IMG/VR virus record: IMGVR_UViG_3300034685_000361
Coordinates: 1 to 24,670 of that record
Length of the DNA: 24,670 bases
Source of the DNA: a virus
Reading direction: 5' to 3' (one strand)
Below the pieces are notes generated by a model, which had not been told where the DNA came from, did no database searches, and saw nothing but the letters and a program-made list of their open reading frames with translations. This document shows, in pieces, positions 1-7,865 of the stretch. The first letter of the stretch is position 1; each line of letters starts with the position of its first letter. The translations under genes and the position numbers were made by a program.

Positions 1-69
1 AAAAATCGCCGTTTTTTTGACAGTTGCTTTCCATTCTGGCATTGCTTTACAATGCAAAATGCCCATTTT
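1..69. other. Intergenic stretch downstream of hsdR with a weak hairpin
   Basis: AT-rich non-coding sequence after the hsdR stop codon. A 6-bp inverted repeat (GCATTG and CAATGC, arms 39-44 and 50-55, 5-nt loop) could form a hairpin in the hsdR transcript. No T-run follows it directly on the minus strand, so a rho-independent terminator is not convincing. Nothing else is recognised here. Confidence 0.3.
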
Positions 70-2997
70 TCAAGGCTTCGCGGATTTTTGGGGGTAAAAT
101 AACAGTTTCTGGCTTTCAAACTCGAGCATGACCTGCTCTACTAATTCCCCCAATTTGCTACCTGCCTTTAGCCCAGCTCGCTTGAGGTTCTTATAAAACT
201 CCCGGATAATTTGCCGCTCCTGGCTTTCACTTTCCTGCCAGTAAGGGTAATTCATAAAAGCTTTATCCATCTTGAGGGCCACCTCTTCAGCACCTTTCAG
301 CCCCTGCCGCTTCAAATACCAGTAGACTGCATAGGTTGCCGGATTCATAACCTTCTCAACCCGCTCGCGCTCTGAGGCAAGGTACTCTTCTACCAGTTCC
401 CGCAAACGGCGCAGGGCTTCCTGGGTGCCAAGCTGCCGTGCCTGGTAAGCTTCGGCGATTCTTTCAGCCATTTCACCGATGGACAAAAGATAGGGCGCTT
501 CACGTCGTTTGGTGGCAATGGTATTTTCCAGGCTTTTCAGGAGATTAAATACCTCGACCGTGTATGTAGCCCTCGTCTCGGCTATTTTTTTTAGTCCTTC
601 TTCATTTATCTGGTAGATATCTACCGCATCCTGGATGGCTCCCGGGATGGTATGTTCCTGGACCAGGCGGGCCGTTTTGCGCATCAGTTCATGGTCCAGG
701 TTGACCCCCGGCTCAATGGAGCGCAGGAGCCGGTAGAGCCGGGCCAGCTGGTCGTAGTCATCCAGATACTCCCTTAAAAAGGGGTCCGGAGAGATGATTT
801 CAAAGAGATTGGACAGCTCTTTGAAAAAGAGGTAGTATTCCTGGCGCGCCCGGGGTTCCCGGAAGTGTTCGAGGGCTTTTTCCACCGCCTTATCCTGTTT
901 ATACCCGGCGATGATGACCAGGTATTTGCTCCTGCCTTCGGCCATTAACTCCTGAAAACGGTTTTTGAGGATATCCAGGTCGACTATGGTGCCCTCGACG
1001 TCTTTAGAATCAAAGGCCAGGGCCTTTTCCAGGTTTTCAAAGATGCCGACAAAATCGAGGACAAAGCCGGCCGGCTTCTGGTGGCCGGTTTCGTCCTCAT
1101 AGGGGCGGTTCACCCGGGCAATGGCCTGCAAAAGGACATGGTCGCGCATGGGTTTATCCAGGTACATGCAGTACAGCACTGGTGCGTCGTAGCCGGTCAG
1201 GAGCTTTTCGGTGACAATAAGGATTTTGGGCAATTCGTCGGGTTTGCGGAAGGCCTTGCGCAACTGCTTTTCTTCTTTTTCGGGGAGATAATAGCGGGCC
1301 AGTTCCGGCGGATCATTGTGGGCCCGGCTGATTACCACTGCCGAATACTCGGGCGGTAGATATTTATCCAGGGCTTCTTTATACAGAGCGCAGGCCTCGC
1401 GGTCTACTGCCACCAGGAAGGCTTTATAACCCATCGGTTCGATATAATCCCGGTAATGGCGGGCAACATAGGCAGCGATGGCCTCCACCCGCTCCCGGTT
1501 TTTGAGCATATTCCTTAAGGTAACGGCCTTCTCTAATACTTTGTTCAGTTCTTCGATGTCGCTGACCCCTTCAGCCGCCGCTAGGCTGAGAAATTCTTCC
1601 TCCAGGGTCTCGCGGTCCACCCGCAGTTCGTTGGGGGCCAGGGAGTAATGGAGGGGCACGGTGGTGCCGTCTTCAATGGATTCGGCGATGCTGTATTTAT
1701 CCAGGTAACCGTGGGGCCGGTCGTCGCAGCCAAAGACTTTAAAGGTGCCTTTGCCGTGGGCGGTGCGGTCAATGGGGGTGCCGGTAAAGCCGATATAGGT
1801 GGCATTGGGCAGGGCACCCATGAGGTAGTTGCCGAGATTCCCGCCGGTGGTGCGGTGGGCTTCGTCTACCAGGACGAAGATGTTGTCCCGGCAGTTGAGA
1901 TTGGCCGGGATGTCGTCAAATTTGTGGATCATGCTGACGATGAGGCCGCGGCGGTCGGAGGCTAAAAGCTCCTGCAGGTGGCGCTTGCTCTGGGCCACTT
2001 CAACCGCTCTTAAGCCGCAGGCGGATAGGTTAGCAAAAAGCTGCTGCTCCAGCTCATTGCGGTCCACCAGCATGAGGACCGTGGGGTTATTGAAACGGGG
2101 GTCTTCGATGAGCTTTTTGGCGATGGTGATCATGGTGTAGGTTTTACCCGACCCCTGGGTGTGCCAGACTAAACCCCGCTTTTTGGTGGGGTCCAGGGCG
2201 CGGTGCAGCACCCGGCCGATGGCCCGCATCTGGTGCGGCCTTAAGATTACCTTGCTTAATTCGTCGTCCCGGCGGGTAAACATGATGAAGTCCGTTAAAA
2301 CCCGCAGCACCCGCTGGGGATGGATGAAGCCCTTGACCAGGGTCTCATAATCCTGACCGGTACTTTCATCCCGCCAGTTGAAGAGGTTTTTGCGGCTTAA
2401 ACTCCAGGTGGCGCCGTAATAGAAGCGGACCAGGTGGGTTAAGCAATAAACCTGCTCCAGGGCCATAAGCTCCGGCGCCTCCCGGTGATAGCGGCGCATC
2501 TGGTCCAGGGCTTTGGCGATGCCTTCGATCTCACTGGTGGACTTCGTTTCTACCACCAGCACCGGGACGCCGTTGATCAAAAAGACGATATCGGCGCGGA
2601 TGGTATAGGTGCCGTTGGTAAAGGTAAATTCATCGGTAACCTGAAAGAGATTATTCCGCCAGTTGTCCAGGTCCAGCAGGCGGATGTTGCGCTCGCGTTT
2701 TTCCGTTTCCACGTAAACCGTCCGCAAACCTTTAAGATACTCCCAGGCCTGGAGGTTCCCCTCAATATTTGGCGGTACCCGCTCCAGCCGCTTTAATACC
2801 TCTTCGGCCCGCAGGTGGTCCACAACACCCGGGTTTAATTTCTGGAGCTGGCTGATGAAAACCTGGCGGTCGATTAATCCCCCCACTCCACCCCGCCTGA
2901 GCTCTAAATCCTGGGGTGGTATGTACTGCCAGCTCGCTTCGGTGGCATAGCGGATGAAGGGGTTTTGCACAGCGGAGCGTTCACCGCCCAGGGGCAT
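70..2997 (-). CDS. hsdR: Type I restriction enzyme, R (restriction and translocation) subunit
   Basis: HsdR is the motor and nuclease subunit of a type I restriction complex (R2M2S). It translocates unmodified DNA using ATP and cleaves it far from the recognition site. The 975-residue protein has the usual order. An N-terminal PD-(D/E)xK nuclease is visible as RADIVF (D136) followed by VVETKS (E150, K152). Next comes a superfamily 2 helicase with Walker A QGSGKT (281-286), a DEAH box at 378-381 followed by RTTGG, and the FTGTP motif. A helical C-terminus binds the methylase. Length is normal for the family and no frameshift is visible. The ATG overlaps the end of hsdS by 17 bases, which indicates translational coupling in an hsdM-hsdS-hsdR operon. 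Identification is secure; the recognition sequence cannot be read from this subunit. Confidence 0.96.
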   Translation of the reverse strand: MPLGGERSAVQNPFIRYATEASWQYIPPQDLELRRGGVGGLIDRQVFISQLQKLNPGVVDHLRAEEVLKRLERVPPNIEGNLQAWEYLKGLRTVYVETEKRERNIRLLDLDNWRNNLFQVTDEFTFTNGTYTIRADIVFLINGVPVLVVETKSTSEIEGIAKALDQMRRYHREAPELMALEQVYCLTHLVRFYYGATWSLSRKNLFNWRDESTGQDYETLVKGFIHPQRVLRVLTDFIMFTRRDDELSKVILRPHQMRAIGRVLHRALDPTKKRGLVWHTQGSGKTYTMITIAKKLIEDPRFNNPTVLMLVDRNELEQQLFANLSACGLRAVEVAQSKRHLQELLASDRRGLIVSMIHKFDDIPANLNCRDNIFVLVDEAHRTTGGNLGNYLMGALPNATYIGFTGTPIDRTAHGKGTFKVFGCDDRPHGYLDKYSIAESIEDGTTVPLHYSLAPNELRVDRETLEEEFLSLAAAEGVSDIEELNKVLEKAVTLRNMLKNRERVEAIAAYVARHYRDYIEPMGYKAFLVAVDREACALYKEALDKYLPPEYSAVVISRAHNDPPELARYYLPEKEEKQLRKAFRKPDELPKILIVTEKLLTGYDAPVLYCMYLDKPMRDHVLLQAIARVNRPYEDETGHQKPAGFVLDFVGIFENLEKALAFDSKDVEGTIVDLDILKNRFQELMAEGRSKYLVIIAGYKQDKAVEKALEHFREPRARQEYYLFFKELSNLFEIISPDPFLREYLDDYDQLARLYRLLRSIEPGVNLDHELMRKTARLVQEHTIPGAIQDAVDIYQINEEGLKKIAETRATYTVEVFNLLKSLENTIATKRREAPYLLSIGEMAERIAEAYQARQLGTQEALRRLRELVEEYLASERERVEKVMNPATYAVYWYLKRQGLKGAEEVALKMDKAFMNYPYWQESESQERQIIREFYKNLKRAGLKAGSKLGELVEQVMLEFESQKLLFYPQKSAKP

Positions 2998-4318
2998 CTT
3001 CGTTCACCTCCAGGTCTTTAACGCGCACCCTCCCGGTCATGAGCAGGTGGAGCATGGTTTGGAAGAGGGTCTGCAGGGCGGATTTGCGTTGTTGTTCGGC
3101 TTCAATTTTGTTGTCGACGGTAGTAAGTATATGGGCGATTTGGTGTTGTTCGGGGAGGGGGGGAAGAGGAATAACAAATCCCTTTAATTTAGTAGCACTA
3201 ATATTTGATTGACTCACACCTCGACTCGCAAGCAGTTTTAACCTGCGCTGTGTTTCGTCCCAATTAAAATAATAATTTAAAAACCAAGGTGTTAAGCGCA
3301 TTTTATTGGTAATGATTCTTATTAAATATGAGGCAAAGACAAAATCCCCTTCTAATGCAAATAGAGATGTTTTGCCTACTAACTCAAAACTGTTTGTTCT
3401 ATTAAAGAGTATATCGCCTTTATTTAAACGAAATCGTTCAAGTTGCTCTAATTCCAAGTTTACATATTGCAAATCAGAAGTATTTATCGAGCCTTCTATT
3501 AGGTTATTCATTCTTAATATTGGATACTTACCGTTTGTACTTCCACGTAACGAAAGCCCATATTGAGTATTAATTATTGTTTCCCCCAGCCTCACCACTT
3601 CCCAATGCTCCGGGACCATTCCGATTTCCGTTTCCTTCAAGGGGACGCGGTCAATCTGGTCCACAGGCACCGGGCCGTAGGTAAAGAGGTGGCGCATGAG
3701 CGACTTTTTAAGTTCCCTTAAAGCGCTGATAACCTTATCTTGAAGCTCGATGGCCCTCTGGATGGTTGAAAGCACATGGGCAATCCTGCGCTGCTCGGAG
3801 AGGGGGGGAAGGGGAATTAAATAATCTTTTAGTGTTTCAATCTGAAGATTGTATTTCCCATCAGCTGCTCTTTTACTACAAGCACCAAAGTCAATAATTC
3901 TGCCGTTACATAAGAAATAAAGAAAGTAACGGTTGACTTTTTCTAAAGGAGCCAGCTTGACTAAGAAAGATGCAAAAGTAGTTTTCTCAAAAGGTAACTC
4001 AGAAATCATTGCAGTTCTGCCAACGTTTTCAATACTACCGCTTGAACCCACGAGAAGAATATCATTGCTGCTTAATAGCTTAATTGCGCTAACTTTCTTT
4101 GCTATTCGGTAACGAACGTTATAGTCAACCTTTCCATTATTGATATTGGGAATGGCAATTACGGGTATTCCGTTTGAAGCCTCTTCGTTCTTTTTCCATG
4201 AGATGCCACGAATCAAAAGGGCAATCTCCCCCAGCCTCACCACTTCCCAATCCGCCGGCAGCACCCCGATTTCCGTCTCCTTATACCCCTCCATCATCTC
4301 ATTTTTCTCCTTACCCAT
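2981..4318 (-). CDS. hsdS: Type I restriction-modification specificity subunit with two recognition domains
   Basis: HsdS chooses the bipartite DNA target for both methylation and cleavage. The 445-residue protein is an internal duplication. Each half opens with KETEIG...WEVVRLGE (13-31 and 228-246), continues into a variable target-recognition domain, and closes with IPLPPL(S/P)EQ..IAH(V/I)L (168-183 and 383-398) followed by a helical spacer. This is the standard two-TRD design with two conserved coiled-coil regions. The TRD-coding DNA (about 3190-3560 and 3830-4150) is clearly richer in AT than the neighbouring hsdM and hsdR, as expected for swapped recognition domains. The start overlaps the hsdM end by 8 bases and the stop overlaps hsdR by 17. 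The target sequence cannot be predicted by eye. Confidence 0.95.
   Translation of the reverse strand: MGKEKNEMMEGYKETEIGVLPADWEVVRLGEIALLIRGISWKKNEEASNGIPVIAIPNINNGKVDYNVRYRIAKKVSAIKLLSSNDILLVGSSGSIENVGRTAMISELPFEKTTFASFLVKLAPLEKVNRYFLYFLCNGRIIDFGACSKRAADGKYNLQIETLKDYLIPLPPLSEQRRIAHVLSTIQRAIELQDKVISALRELKKSLMRHLFTYGPVPVDQIDRVPLKETEIGMVPEHWEVVRLGETIINTQYGLSLRGSTNGKYPILRMNNLIEGSINTSDLQYVNLELEQLERFRLNKGDILFNRTNSFELVGKTSLFALEGDFVFASYLIRIITNKMRLTPWFLNYYFNWDETQRRLKLLASRGVSQSNISATKLKGFVIPLPPLPEQHQIAHILTTVDNKIEAEQQRKSALQTLFQTMLHLLMTGRVRVKDLEVNEDAPGR
3582..3606. repeat. 25-bp direct repeat, copy in the second half of hsdS
   Basis: This 25-bp stretch is identical to 4227-4251. It encodes the WEVVRLGE motif that opens the second recognition domain. 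Together the two copies flank the first TRD and the central spacer (about 645 bp apart), so recombination between them would delete or exchange one half of HsdS. Confidence 0.9.
4227..4251. repeat. 25-bp direct repeat, copy in the first half of hsdS
   Basis: Exact match to 3582-3606 in the same orientation. It encodes WEVVRLGE at the entrance to the first recognition domain. Further similarity extends in both directions at the protein level, as expected of duplicated HsdS halves. Confidence 0.9.
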
Positions 4319-5861
4319 TCAGCCAACCTCCGAAACCCAACTTACTTAAGATATCATTTAGTTCCTTATCTACGGCCTGGCGTTCTTCTTCGATTTCGGC
4401 CAGCTCGACTAAAATTTCCTCCACGGGCCGGTATTCTTCTTTGCCATTTATGGATACATATCGGGACGGGCTGAGGTTGTAGTCGCTGCGGGCCGCTTCC
4501 TCTAGAGAAATTATTTTGCTCAAACCCTCTTCTTCCCGCCATTCCCGGTAAAGGCTGTAGACCTTTCTAATATGCCCGTCCTCCATATAGTTCTTGGGGC
4601 GGCCTTTGGTGAACAATTTGGAGGCGTTGATTAATAAAATCTCCCCTGGATGTTTTTTGGCTTTATTGATGACCATGATGATACCCGGGGCGGTCGTATT
4701 GTAGAACATGTTTTCCGGCAGTAAGATGACGCATTCTATCAGGTCTTTTTCCACAAAGACTTTGCGAATGTCCCGCTCGCGGTTGGAACCCTGGTTGCCG
4801 CTGCCCCGGGAGACGGAACCGGTGTCCAAGACGACGGCCATTTTGCCGTTTTCCTTCAGGGAAGCAAACATATGCTGGATCCAGCCCCAGTCGGCGCTTG
4901 ATGCCGGTGGGACGCCGCCGAATTTAAAGCGGTCATAGGGATCTTCTTCGTACAGGGTTAGGGGGAATTTCTGGTTCCACATGGGATTGGCCGTTACTTT
5001 GTCGAAGGTTCGTAGCGACCCGTCGGGATTGGTAAAGGCCGGCCGGGCCATTGTGTCGCCCAGGCGGATATCGGCCTCCAGATCATGAATGAAGGCATTC
5101 ATCTTGGCCATGGCGAAGGTGGTATAAAGGATTTCCTGGCCGTAAATTTTGACCGGTGCTATCCGGGGGTCGTCGCCATAAGCTTCCTTGAAGGCCAGAA
5201 CGCTTTTGATCAATAGACCCCCGGAGCCGCAGGCCGGATCATAGATCTCATCACCCGGTTGGGGCTCCAAAAGATAGGCCATCAGCCAGGTTACTTCCCG
5301 CGGGGTATAGAATTCGCCGGCGCTCTGGCCCTGGCCTTCGGCGAATTTGCGCAGCAGATACTCGTAGGCGCGGCCGAGGATATCGGCCTCCACATCCTTC
5401 AACCCCAAACGATGGCGGGAGAGGACCTGAATCAGGTTATAGAGGCGATCATTATCAATAACCGGCTGGCCGGCCATATGGGCGTTAAAGTCGACATGCT
5501 CGAAAATACCCTGGAGTTTGGGGTTTTCCCGGGCCACTGCCCGCACGGCATCGGTGAGGTATTCGCCGATATTGGTCGTCTGCCGGGATATGGCTTCCCA
5601 GCGGGCCCGGGGCGGGATGTAAAAACGCACCAGGGAGTGGTCTTCCTCTACCTGCGCCAGGGCTTCTTCCGCCGTGTCAAAGATCTCTTCTGCAAGTCGA
5701 GCTATTTCGTCGGCAAATACGTCGGACAGGCGTTTTAAAAAGATCAGGGGCAGTATGTAGTCCTTATATTTAGGAGCATCAACGGCGCCACGGATGACGC
5801 AGGCCGCCTCCCACAGCCAGTTTTCTAAGGTGCTGAGATCCATGCTCGTGGTTTCCGTCAT
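4311..5861 (-). CDS. hsdM: Type I restriction-modification DNA methyltransferase (M) subunit
   Basis: HsdM methylates adenine N6 at the site chosen by HsdS, using S-adenosylmethionine, and is also part of the restriction complex. Of 516 residues, the first ~150 form the helical HsdM N-terminal domain. They are followed by GEFYTP (182-187), the SAM-binding motif DPACGSGG (208-215) and the catalytic motif IV as NPMW (292-295). NPMW replaces the common NPPF; this variant is familiar in a branch of the family, so activity is still expected. The ATG at 5861 has a strong CGGAGGAAG ribosome site 4 bases upstream. It is the first gene of the operon, so its leader should carry the promoter. Confidence 0.96.
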   Translation of the reverse strand: MTETTSMDLSTLENWLWEAACVIRGAVDAPKYKDYILPLIFLKRLSDVFADEIARLAEEIFDTAEEALAQVEEDHSLVRFYIPPRARWEAISRQTTNIGEYLTDAVRAVARENPKLQGIFEHVDFNAHMAGQPVIDNDRLYNLIQVLSRHRLGLKDVEADILGRAYEYLLRKFAEGQGQSAGEFYTPREVTWLMAYLLEPQPGDEIYDPACGSGGLLIKSVLAFKEAYGDDPRIAPVKIYGQEILYTTFAMAKMNAFIHDLEADIRLGDTMARPAFTNPDGSLRTFDKVTANPMWNQKFPLTLYEEDPYDRFKFGGVPPASSADWGWIQHMFASLKENGKMAVVLDTGSVSRGSGNQGSNRERDIRKVFVEKDLIECVILLPENMFYNTTAPGIIMVINKAKKHPGEILLINASKLFTKGRPKNYMEDGHIRKVYSLYREWREEEGLSKIISLEEAARSDYNLSPSRYVSINGKEEYRPVEEILVELAEIEEERQAVDKELNDILSKLGFGGWLNG

Positions 5862-6043
5862 GATTCTTCCTCCGATTCAGGGTTAAGGCCTTATTTTTTA
5901 ACTGTTCCAATTCGTTTCCATTCCAGATATTCCTGCTTTATAATCGCCGCTTACGCGGCCTTGACGCGGGACGGCCCGGAACAATAAAACTCACCCCAAT
6001 ATCTTCATCTTGAAAAGGAGAAGATGGGAGATTAGGGAAACTT
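5862..6043 (-). promoter_or_regulatory. hsdM leader: ribosome site and possible promoter
   Basis: No gene is seen in this stretch. The clear element is the CGGAGGAAG ribosome site just before the hsdM ATG. A TATAAA box reads leftward at 5937-5942, but there is no good -35 at the right distance, so the promoter call is weak. A 5-bp inverted repeat GCCGC-TTAC-GCGGC (5946-5959) lies directly upstream of that box and could be an operator or a transcript hairpin. Confidence 0.3.
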
Positions 6044-6082
6044 CTAAAAAATAACGGCCCCCGGGTCTAATTCCCGGAAGCC
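6044..6082 (-). terminator. Rho-independent terminator of the interrupted tRNA-Thr gene
   Basis: Reading leftward, a 10-bp stem (arms 6073-6082 and 6056-6065, two G-U pairs) encloses a 7-nt loop and is followed by GTTATTTTTT. It begins 9 bases after the CCA end of the tRNA half-copy. This is the native terminator of the chromosomal tRNA gene, and it marks the left side of the attachment site as host DNA. Confidence 0.85.
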
Positions 6083-6091
6083 TTGCTTTCC

Positions 6092-6138
6092 TGGAGCTGG
6101 TAGTCGGATTCGGACCGACGGCCTGCGCATTACGAGTG
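6092..6138 (-). other. Prophage attachment site: 3' half of tRNA-Thr (anticodon CGU)
   Basis: Read on the minus strand from 6138, the sequence is a tRNA 3' half. It has a 7-nt anticodon loop CTCGTAA (anticodon CGT, Thr codon ACG), the 3' anticodon-stem strand TGCGC, the variable loop AGGCC, and a T arm GTCGG/CCGAC with loop TCCGAAT. It ends with the acceptor strand TACCAGC, discriminator T and an encoded CCA. Upstream of the loop, only two of five stem positions can pair, and there is no D arm or 5' acceptor strand (GCTGGTA expected). The similarity therefore stops inside the anticodon stem, where tyrosine integrases often cross over. The orientation places the element to the right, so the intact tRNA should lie at the far prophage end. 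Confidence 0.88.
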
Positions 6139-6153
6139 TCTTGGGATATAGGT

Positions 6154-6246
6154 TACCTGGGGTGGTATAGTGTTATAAAGCCAGGTATATCAAGGTTTTC
6201 CCGAAACGGTATTGCCTTTCCAGGTAGTAATTTTGCGCCTCAGGTA
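6154..6246. repeat. Four CAGGTA motifs beside the attachment site (possible integrase arm sites)
   Basis: The hexamer CAGGTA occurs at 6182-6187, 6221-6226 and 6241-6246, and inverted (TACCTG) at 6154-6159, all within 110 bp of the attachment core on the phage side. Two copies share the longer CAGGTAG. Tyrosine integrases bind short repeated arm sites flanking the core, so that role is plausible but inferred. The integrase itself is outside the window. Confidence 0.45.
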
Positions 6247-6254
6247 GCACATTT

Positions 6255-6276
6255 GGGCGGCAACTGGGCGGCAACT
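6255..6276. repeat. Exact 11-bp tandem repeat
   Basis: GGGCGGCAACT is present twice without a gap (6255-6265 and 6266-6276), between the attachment site and the late terminator. It is non-coding. It may be an integrase or accessory-factor site, or simple slippage; there is no direct evidence for either. Confidence 0.6.
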
Positions 6277-6286
6277 TATTTACACC

Positions 6287-6319
6287 AAAACCAAACCCCC
6301 GGGGTCATTTCCCCGGGGG
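6287..6319 (-). terminator. Rho-independent terminator at the end of the phage late operon
   Basis: Reading leftward, a 9-bp GC stem (6311-6319 with 6296-6304) closes a 6-nt loop and is followed by TTTGGTTTT. The stop codon of the dCMP deaminase sits in the loop. It would end late transcription before the attachment site and shield the host hsd operon. Confidence 0.8.
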
Positions 6320-6742
6320 CCACTCCTCCACTATTACTCCATGCCGCCTTAAAAACTCGATCCCCTCCCCCGTGTGCCCGTCCCGGCGCACCACCACCCG
6401 GGAAATAGCACACGACACAATGAGCTTGGCGCAGGTCAAGCAGGGGTCGGCGTTCACGTACAGGGTTCCGCCGGCCACGGCCAGGCCGCGCTTGGCACAA
6501 AGGCAGATGGCGTTTTGCTCGGCGTGGACGCAGGGCTTGTAATCTTCCCGGCCCGCCAGGTCTTTCAGGCACTGCCCGGTGTCAATGCAGTGTTCCGCCC
6601 CGCTGACCACCCCGTTGTATCCGTGGGAGAGGATGCGCCGGTCCACCACAATCACCGCCCCTACTTTTTTCCGCAGGCAGGTGGAGCGCCGGGCAATAAC
6701 GTCAACCACGTCCATGTAGATTTCATCGAAGGTCGGTCTCAC
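6305..6742 (-). CDS. Deoxycytidylate (dCMP) deaminase, ComEB-like
   Basis: Predicted zinc enzyme converting dCMP to dUMP and ammonia, which feeds thymidylate synthesis. Of 145 residues, the cytidine/deoxycytidylate deaminase signature is complete: HAEQNAI (zinc ligand H73, proton-shuttling E75) and PCLTC (zinc ligands C101 and C104). Length fits the family. The start is GTG at 6742, overlapping the preceding small gene as GTGA. It is the last gene of the late operon, downstream of lysis, and lies within 170 bp of the attachment site. That is an unusual place for a nucleotide-metabolism gene, which is normally early. It may be accessory cargo, or it may help raise dTTP for phage replication. 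The enzyme family is secure; the biological role is inferred. Confidence 0.92.
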   Translation of the reverse strand: MRPTFDEIYMDVVDVIARRSTCLRKKVGAVIVVDRRILSHGYNGVVSGAEHCIDTGQCLKDLAGREDYKPCVHAEQNAICLCAKRGLAVAGGTLYVNADPCLTCAKLIVSCAISRVVVRRDGHTGEGIEFLRRHGVIVEEWPPGK

Positions 6743-6897
6743 TTCTCTATCACCGCCGCGCTGGCGCTGAATGAAATATTCTCCAGGACCTTTCTAAGCC
6801 GCTCGATCTCCAATCTCATTTTCCGGTTTTCTTCTTGGAGCCAGGCCAATTGCCGTTCCAACTCGGCACAGTGCGGGCAGGGGTTATTTTCCGGCAT
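6739..6897 (-). CDS. Small CPHC coiled-coil protein
   Basis: A 52-residue gene that fills the gap between the membrane protein and the deaminase. It begins at ATG 6897 (overlapping the upstream gene by 14 bases) and ends in a GTGA overlap with the deaminase start. The product opens with a CPHC motif (residues 7-10) and continues as a charged amphipathic helix (about residues 11-42, rich in Glu, Arg and Leu), so a short coiled coil is likely. A lone CxxC pair could bind metal as a dimer. Function is unknown. Tight overlaps on both sides support it as a real gene. Confidence 0.7.
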   Translation of the reverse strand: MPENNPCPHCAELERQLAWLQEENRKMRLEIERLRKVLENISFSASAAVIEK

Positions 6898-7096
6898 CCT
6901 GCCCGCCTCCCTGCACTACCTTAGCCCGGGCGATGTCCACGGCAGCCTCTCCAAACACGTATCCAAGTACCAGAGCTACAATCTGCCAATAGGCATCCTC
7001 GGGAATACCCAGGCCGAAGCCCTCATTGGCGATGATTAAGACTGCGCCGGCCACGGCCACCCAAAACTTACGGGAACTAATTTTCTGCTTAAGCAT
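6884..7096 (-). CDS. Small phage membrane protein, holin-like
   Basis: A 70-residue protein with two hydrophobic segments, about residues 11-30 (FWVAVAGAVLII) and 37-56 (YWQIVALVLGYVFGEAAVDI), a basic N-terminus and a short hydrophilic tail. It follows the endolysin gene by 19 bases and has a strong AAGGAGATGAG ribosome site before ATG 7096. Its position in the lysis module and its topology suggest a second holin or holin regulator working with the BhlA-like protein upstream. No catalytic motif is present. Family assignment is uncertain. Confidence 0.7.
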   Translation of the reverse strand: MLKQKISSRKFWVAVAGAVLIIANEGFGLGIPEDAYWQIVALVLGYVFGEAAVDIARAKVVQGGGQDAGK

Positions 7097-7115
7097 TTAT
7101 CTCATCTCCTTGGTG

Positions 7116-7865
7116 TTATTCAACAACCACGGTCTTTTGCTCTTGTACCCACCTAACTTTCTTTCCTAACGCCTGGGCCAAATCCCTGACCGGGGCGTAA
7201 GTCGTGCCGTTAATCAACACGCCTTCAATAGCCTTATTACCAGCCACAACCTTTACCGTATCTTTCGCAGGAGGATCCGCCGGCGCAGGTGTTTGTTCAA
7301 AACCGGGTCGAAGTTGCACCTCAAGGAAGTCTGCTATACCTTGGGCGATTGCCCGGGCGGCCTTCTCCTGGAAGTCCGGGCTTTCCAGAAGGGCCTCCTC
7401 GGTGGGGTTCGATATGAAAGCCAACTCAACCAGGCACGCCGGCATTTTTGTCTGCCGAAGCACAGCGAAATTGGCTGTTTTCACACCCCGGTCTGGCAAC
7501 CCCAGGGCGGGTATGAGTTTGCCATGGATAACTTTGGCTAGCCTTTCCCCTTGTCCGCCCAGGGTAAAGCAAAACACCTCTGTACCTGCTGCCTCTCGGT
7601 TCGTAGCTGAATTACAATGAATTGACACAAAGCAGTCCGCTGCCCAAGTGTTGGCCATGGCAGCCCGGGCAGAAAGGTCAGCGCTTACTGTGCCCGCTAA
7701 CGCCCTGTCATCCACCCGGGTCAACTTTACCTCGACCACCGGTTTGAGTAGGTCGGCAACCTCCTTGGCTATTGCCAGAGTGATTACCTTCTCCTGCACT
7801 CCAGTCGGCCCGATAGCCCCTGGATCAGGGCCGCCGTGTCCGGGGTCAAGCACAACCTTTTTCAT
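7116..7865 (-). CDS. Endolysin: N-acetylmuramoyl-L-alanine amidase (Amidase_3) with C-terminal stalk-like domain
   Basis: It cleaves the bond between N-acetylmuramic acid and L-alanine in peptidoglycan and would lyse the host at the end of infection. In 249 residues the Amidase_3 zinc fold spans about 1-180, with DPGHGG (H10), E25, SIHCNS (H83) and the catalytic VELAFISN (E147). A linker rich in Pro and Ala (about 188-200) leads to residues 201-249. There ING(T)TYAPVRDLA matches the small copper-amine-oxidase-N-like domain often attached to wall enzymes in thermophilic Firmicutes. There is no signal peptide, so export depends on a holin. The ATG at 7865 overlaps the stop of the holin gene (ATGA). 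Confidence 0.94.
   Translation of the reverse strand: MKKVVLDPGHGGPDPGAIGPTGVQEKVITLAIAKEVADLLKPVVEVKLTRVDDRALAGTVSADLSARAAMANTWAADCFVSIHCNSATNREAAGTEVFCFTLGGQGERLAKVIHGKLIPALGLPDRGVKTANFAVLRQTKMPACLVELAFISNPTEEALLESPDFQEKAARAIAQGIADFLEVQLRPGFEQTPAPADPPAKDTVKVVAGNKAIEGVLINGTTYAPVRDLAQALGKKVRWVQEQKTVVVE

Noticed and set aside
39-55. Rho-independent terminator after hsdR
   Set aside because: The stem is only 6 bp and lacks an adjacent T-run; kept only as a weak hairpin note.
6092-6138. A functional tRNA gene
   Set aside because: Only the 3' half exists; no D arm or 5' acceptor strand is found on the phage side, so it cannot fold into a tRNA.
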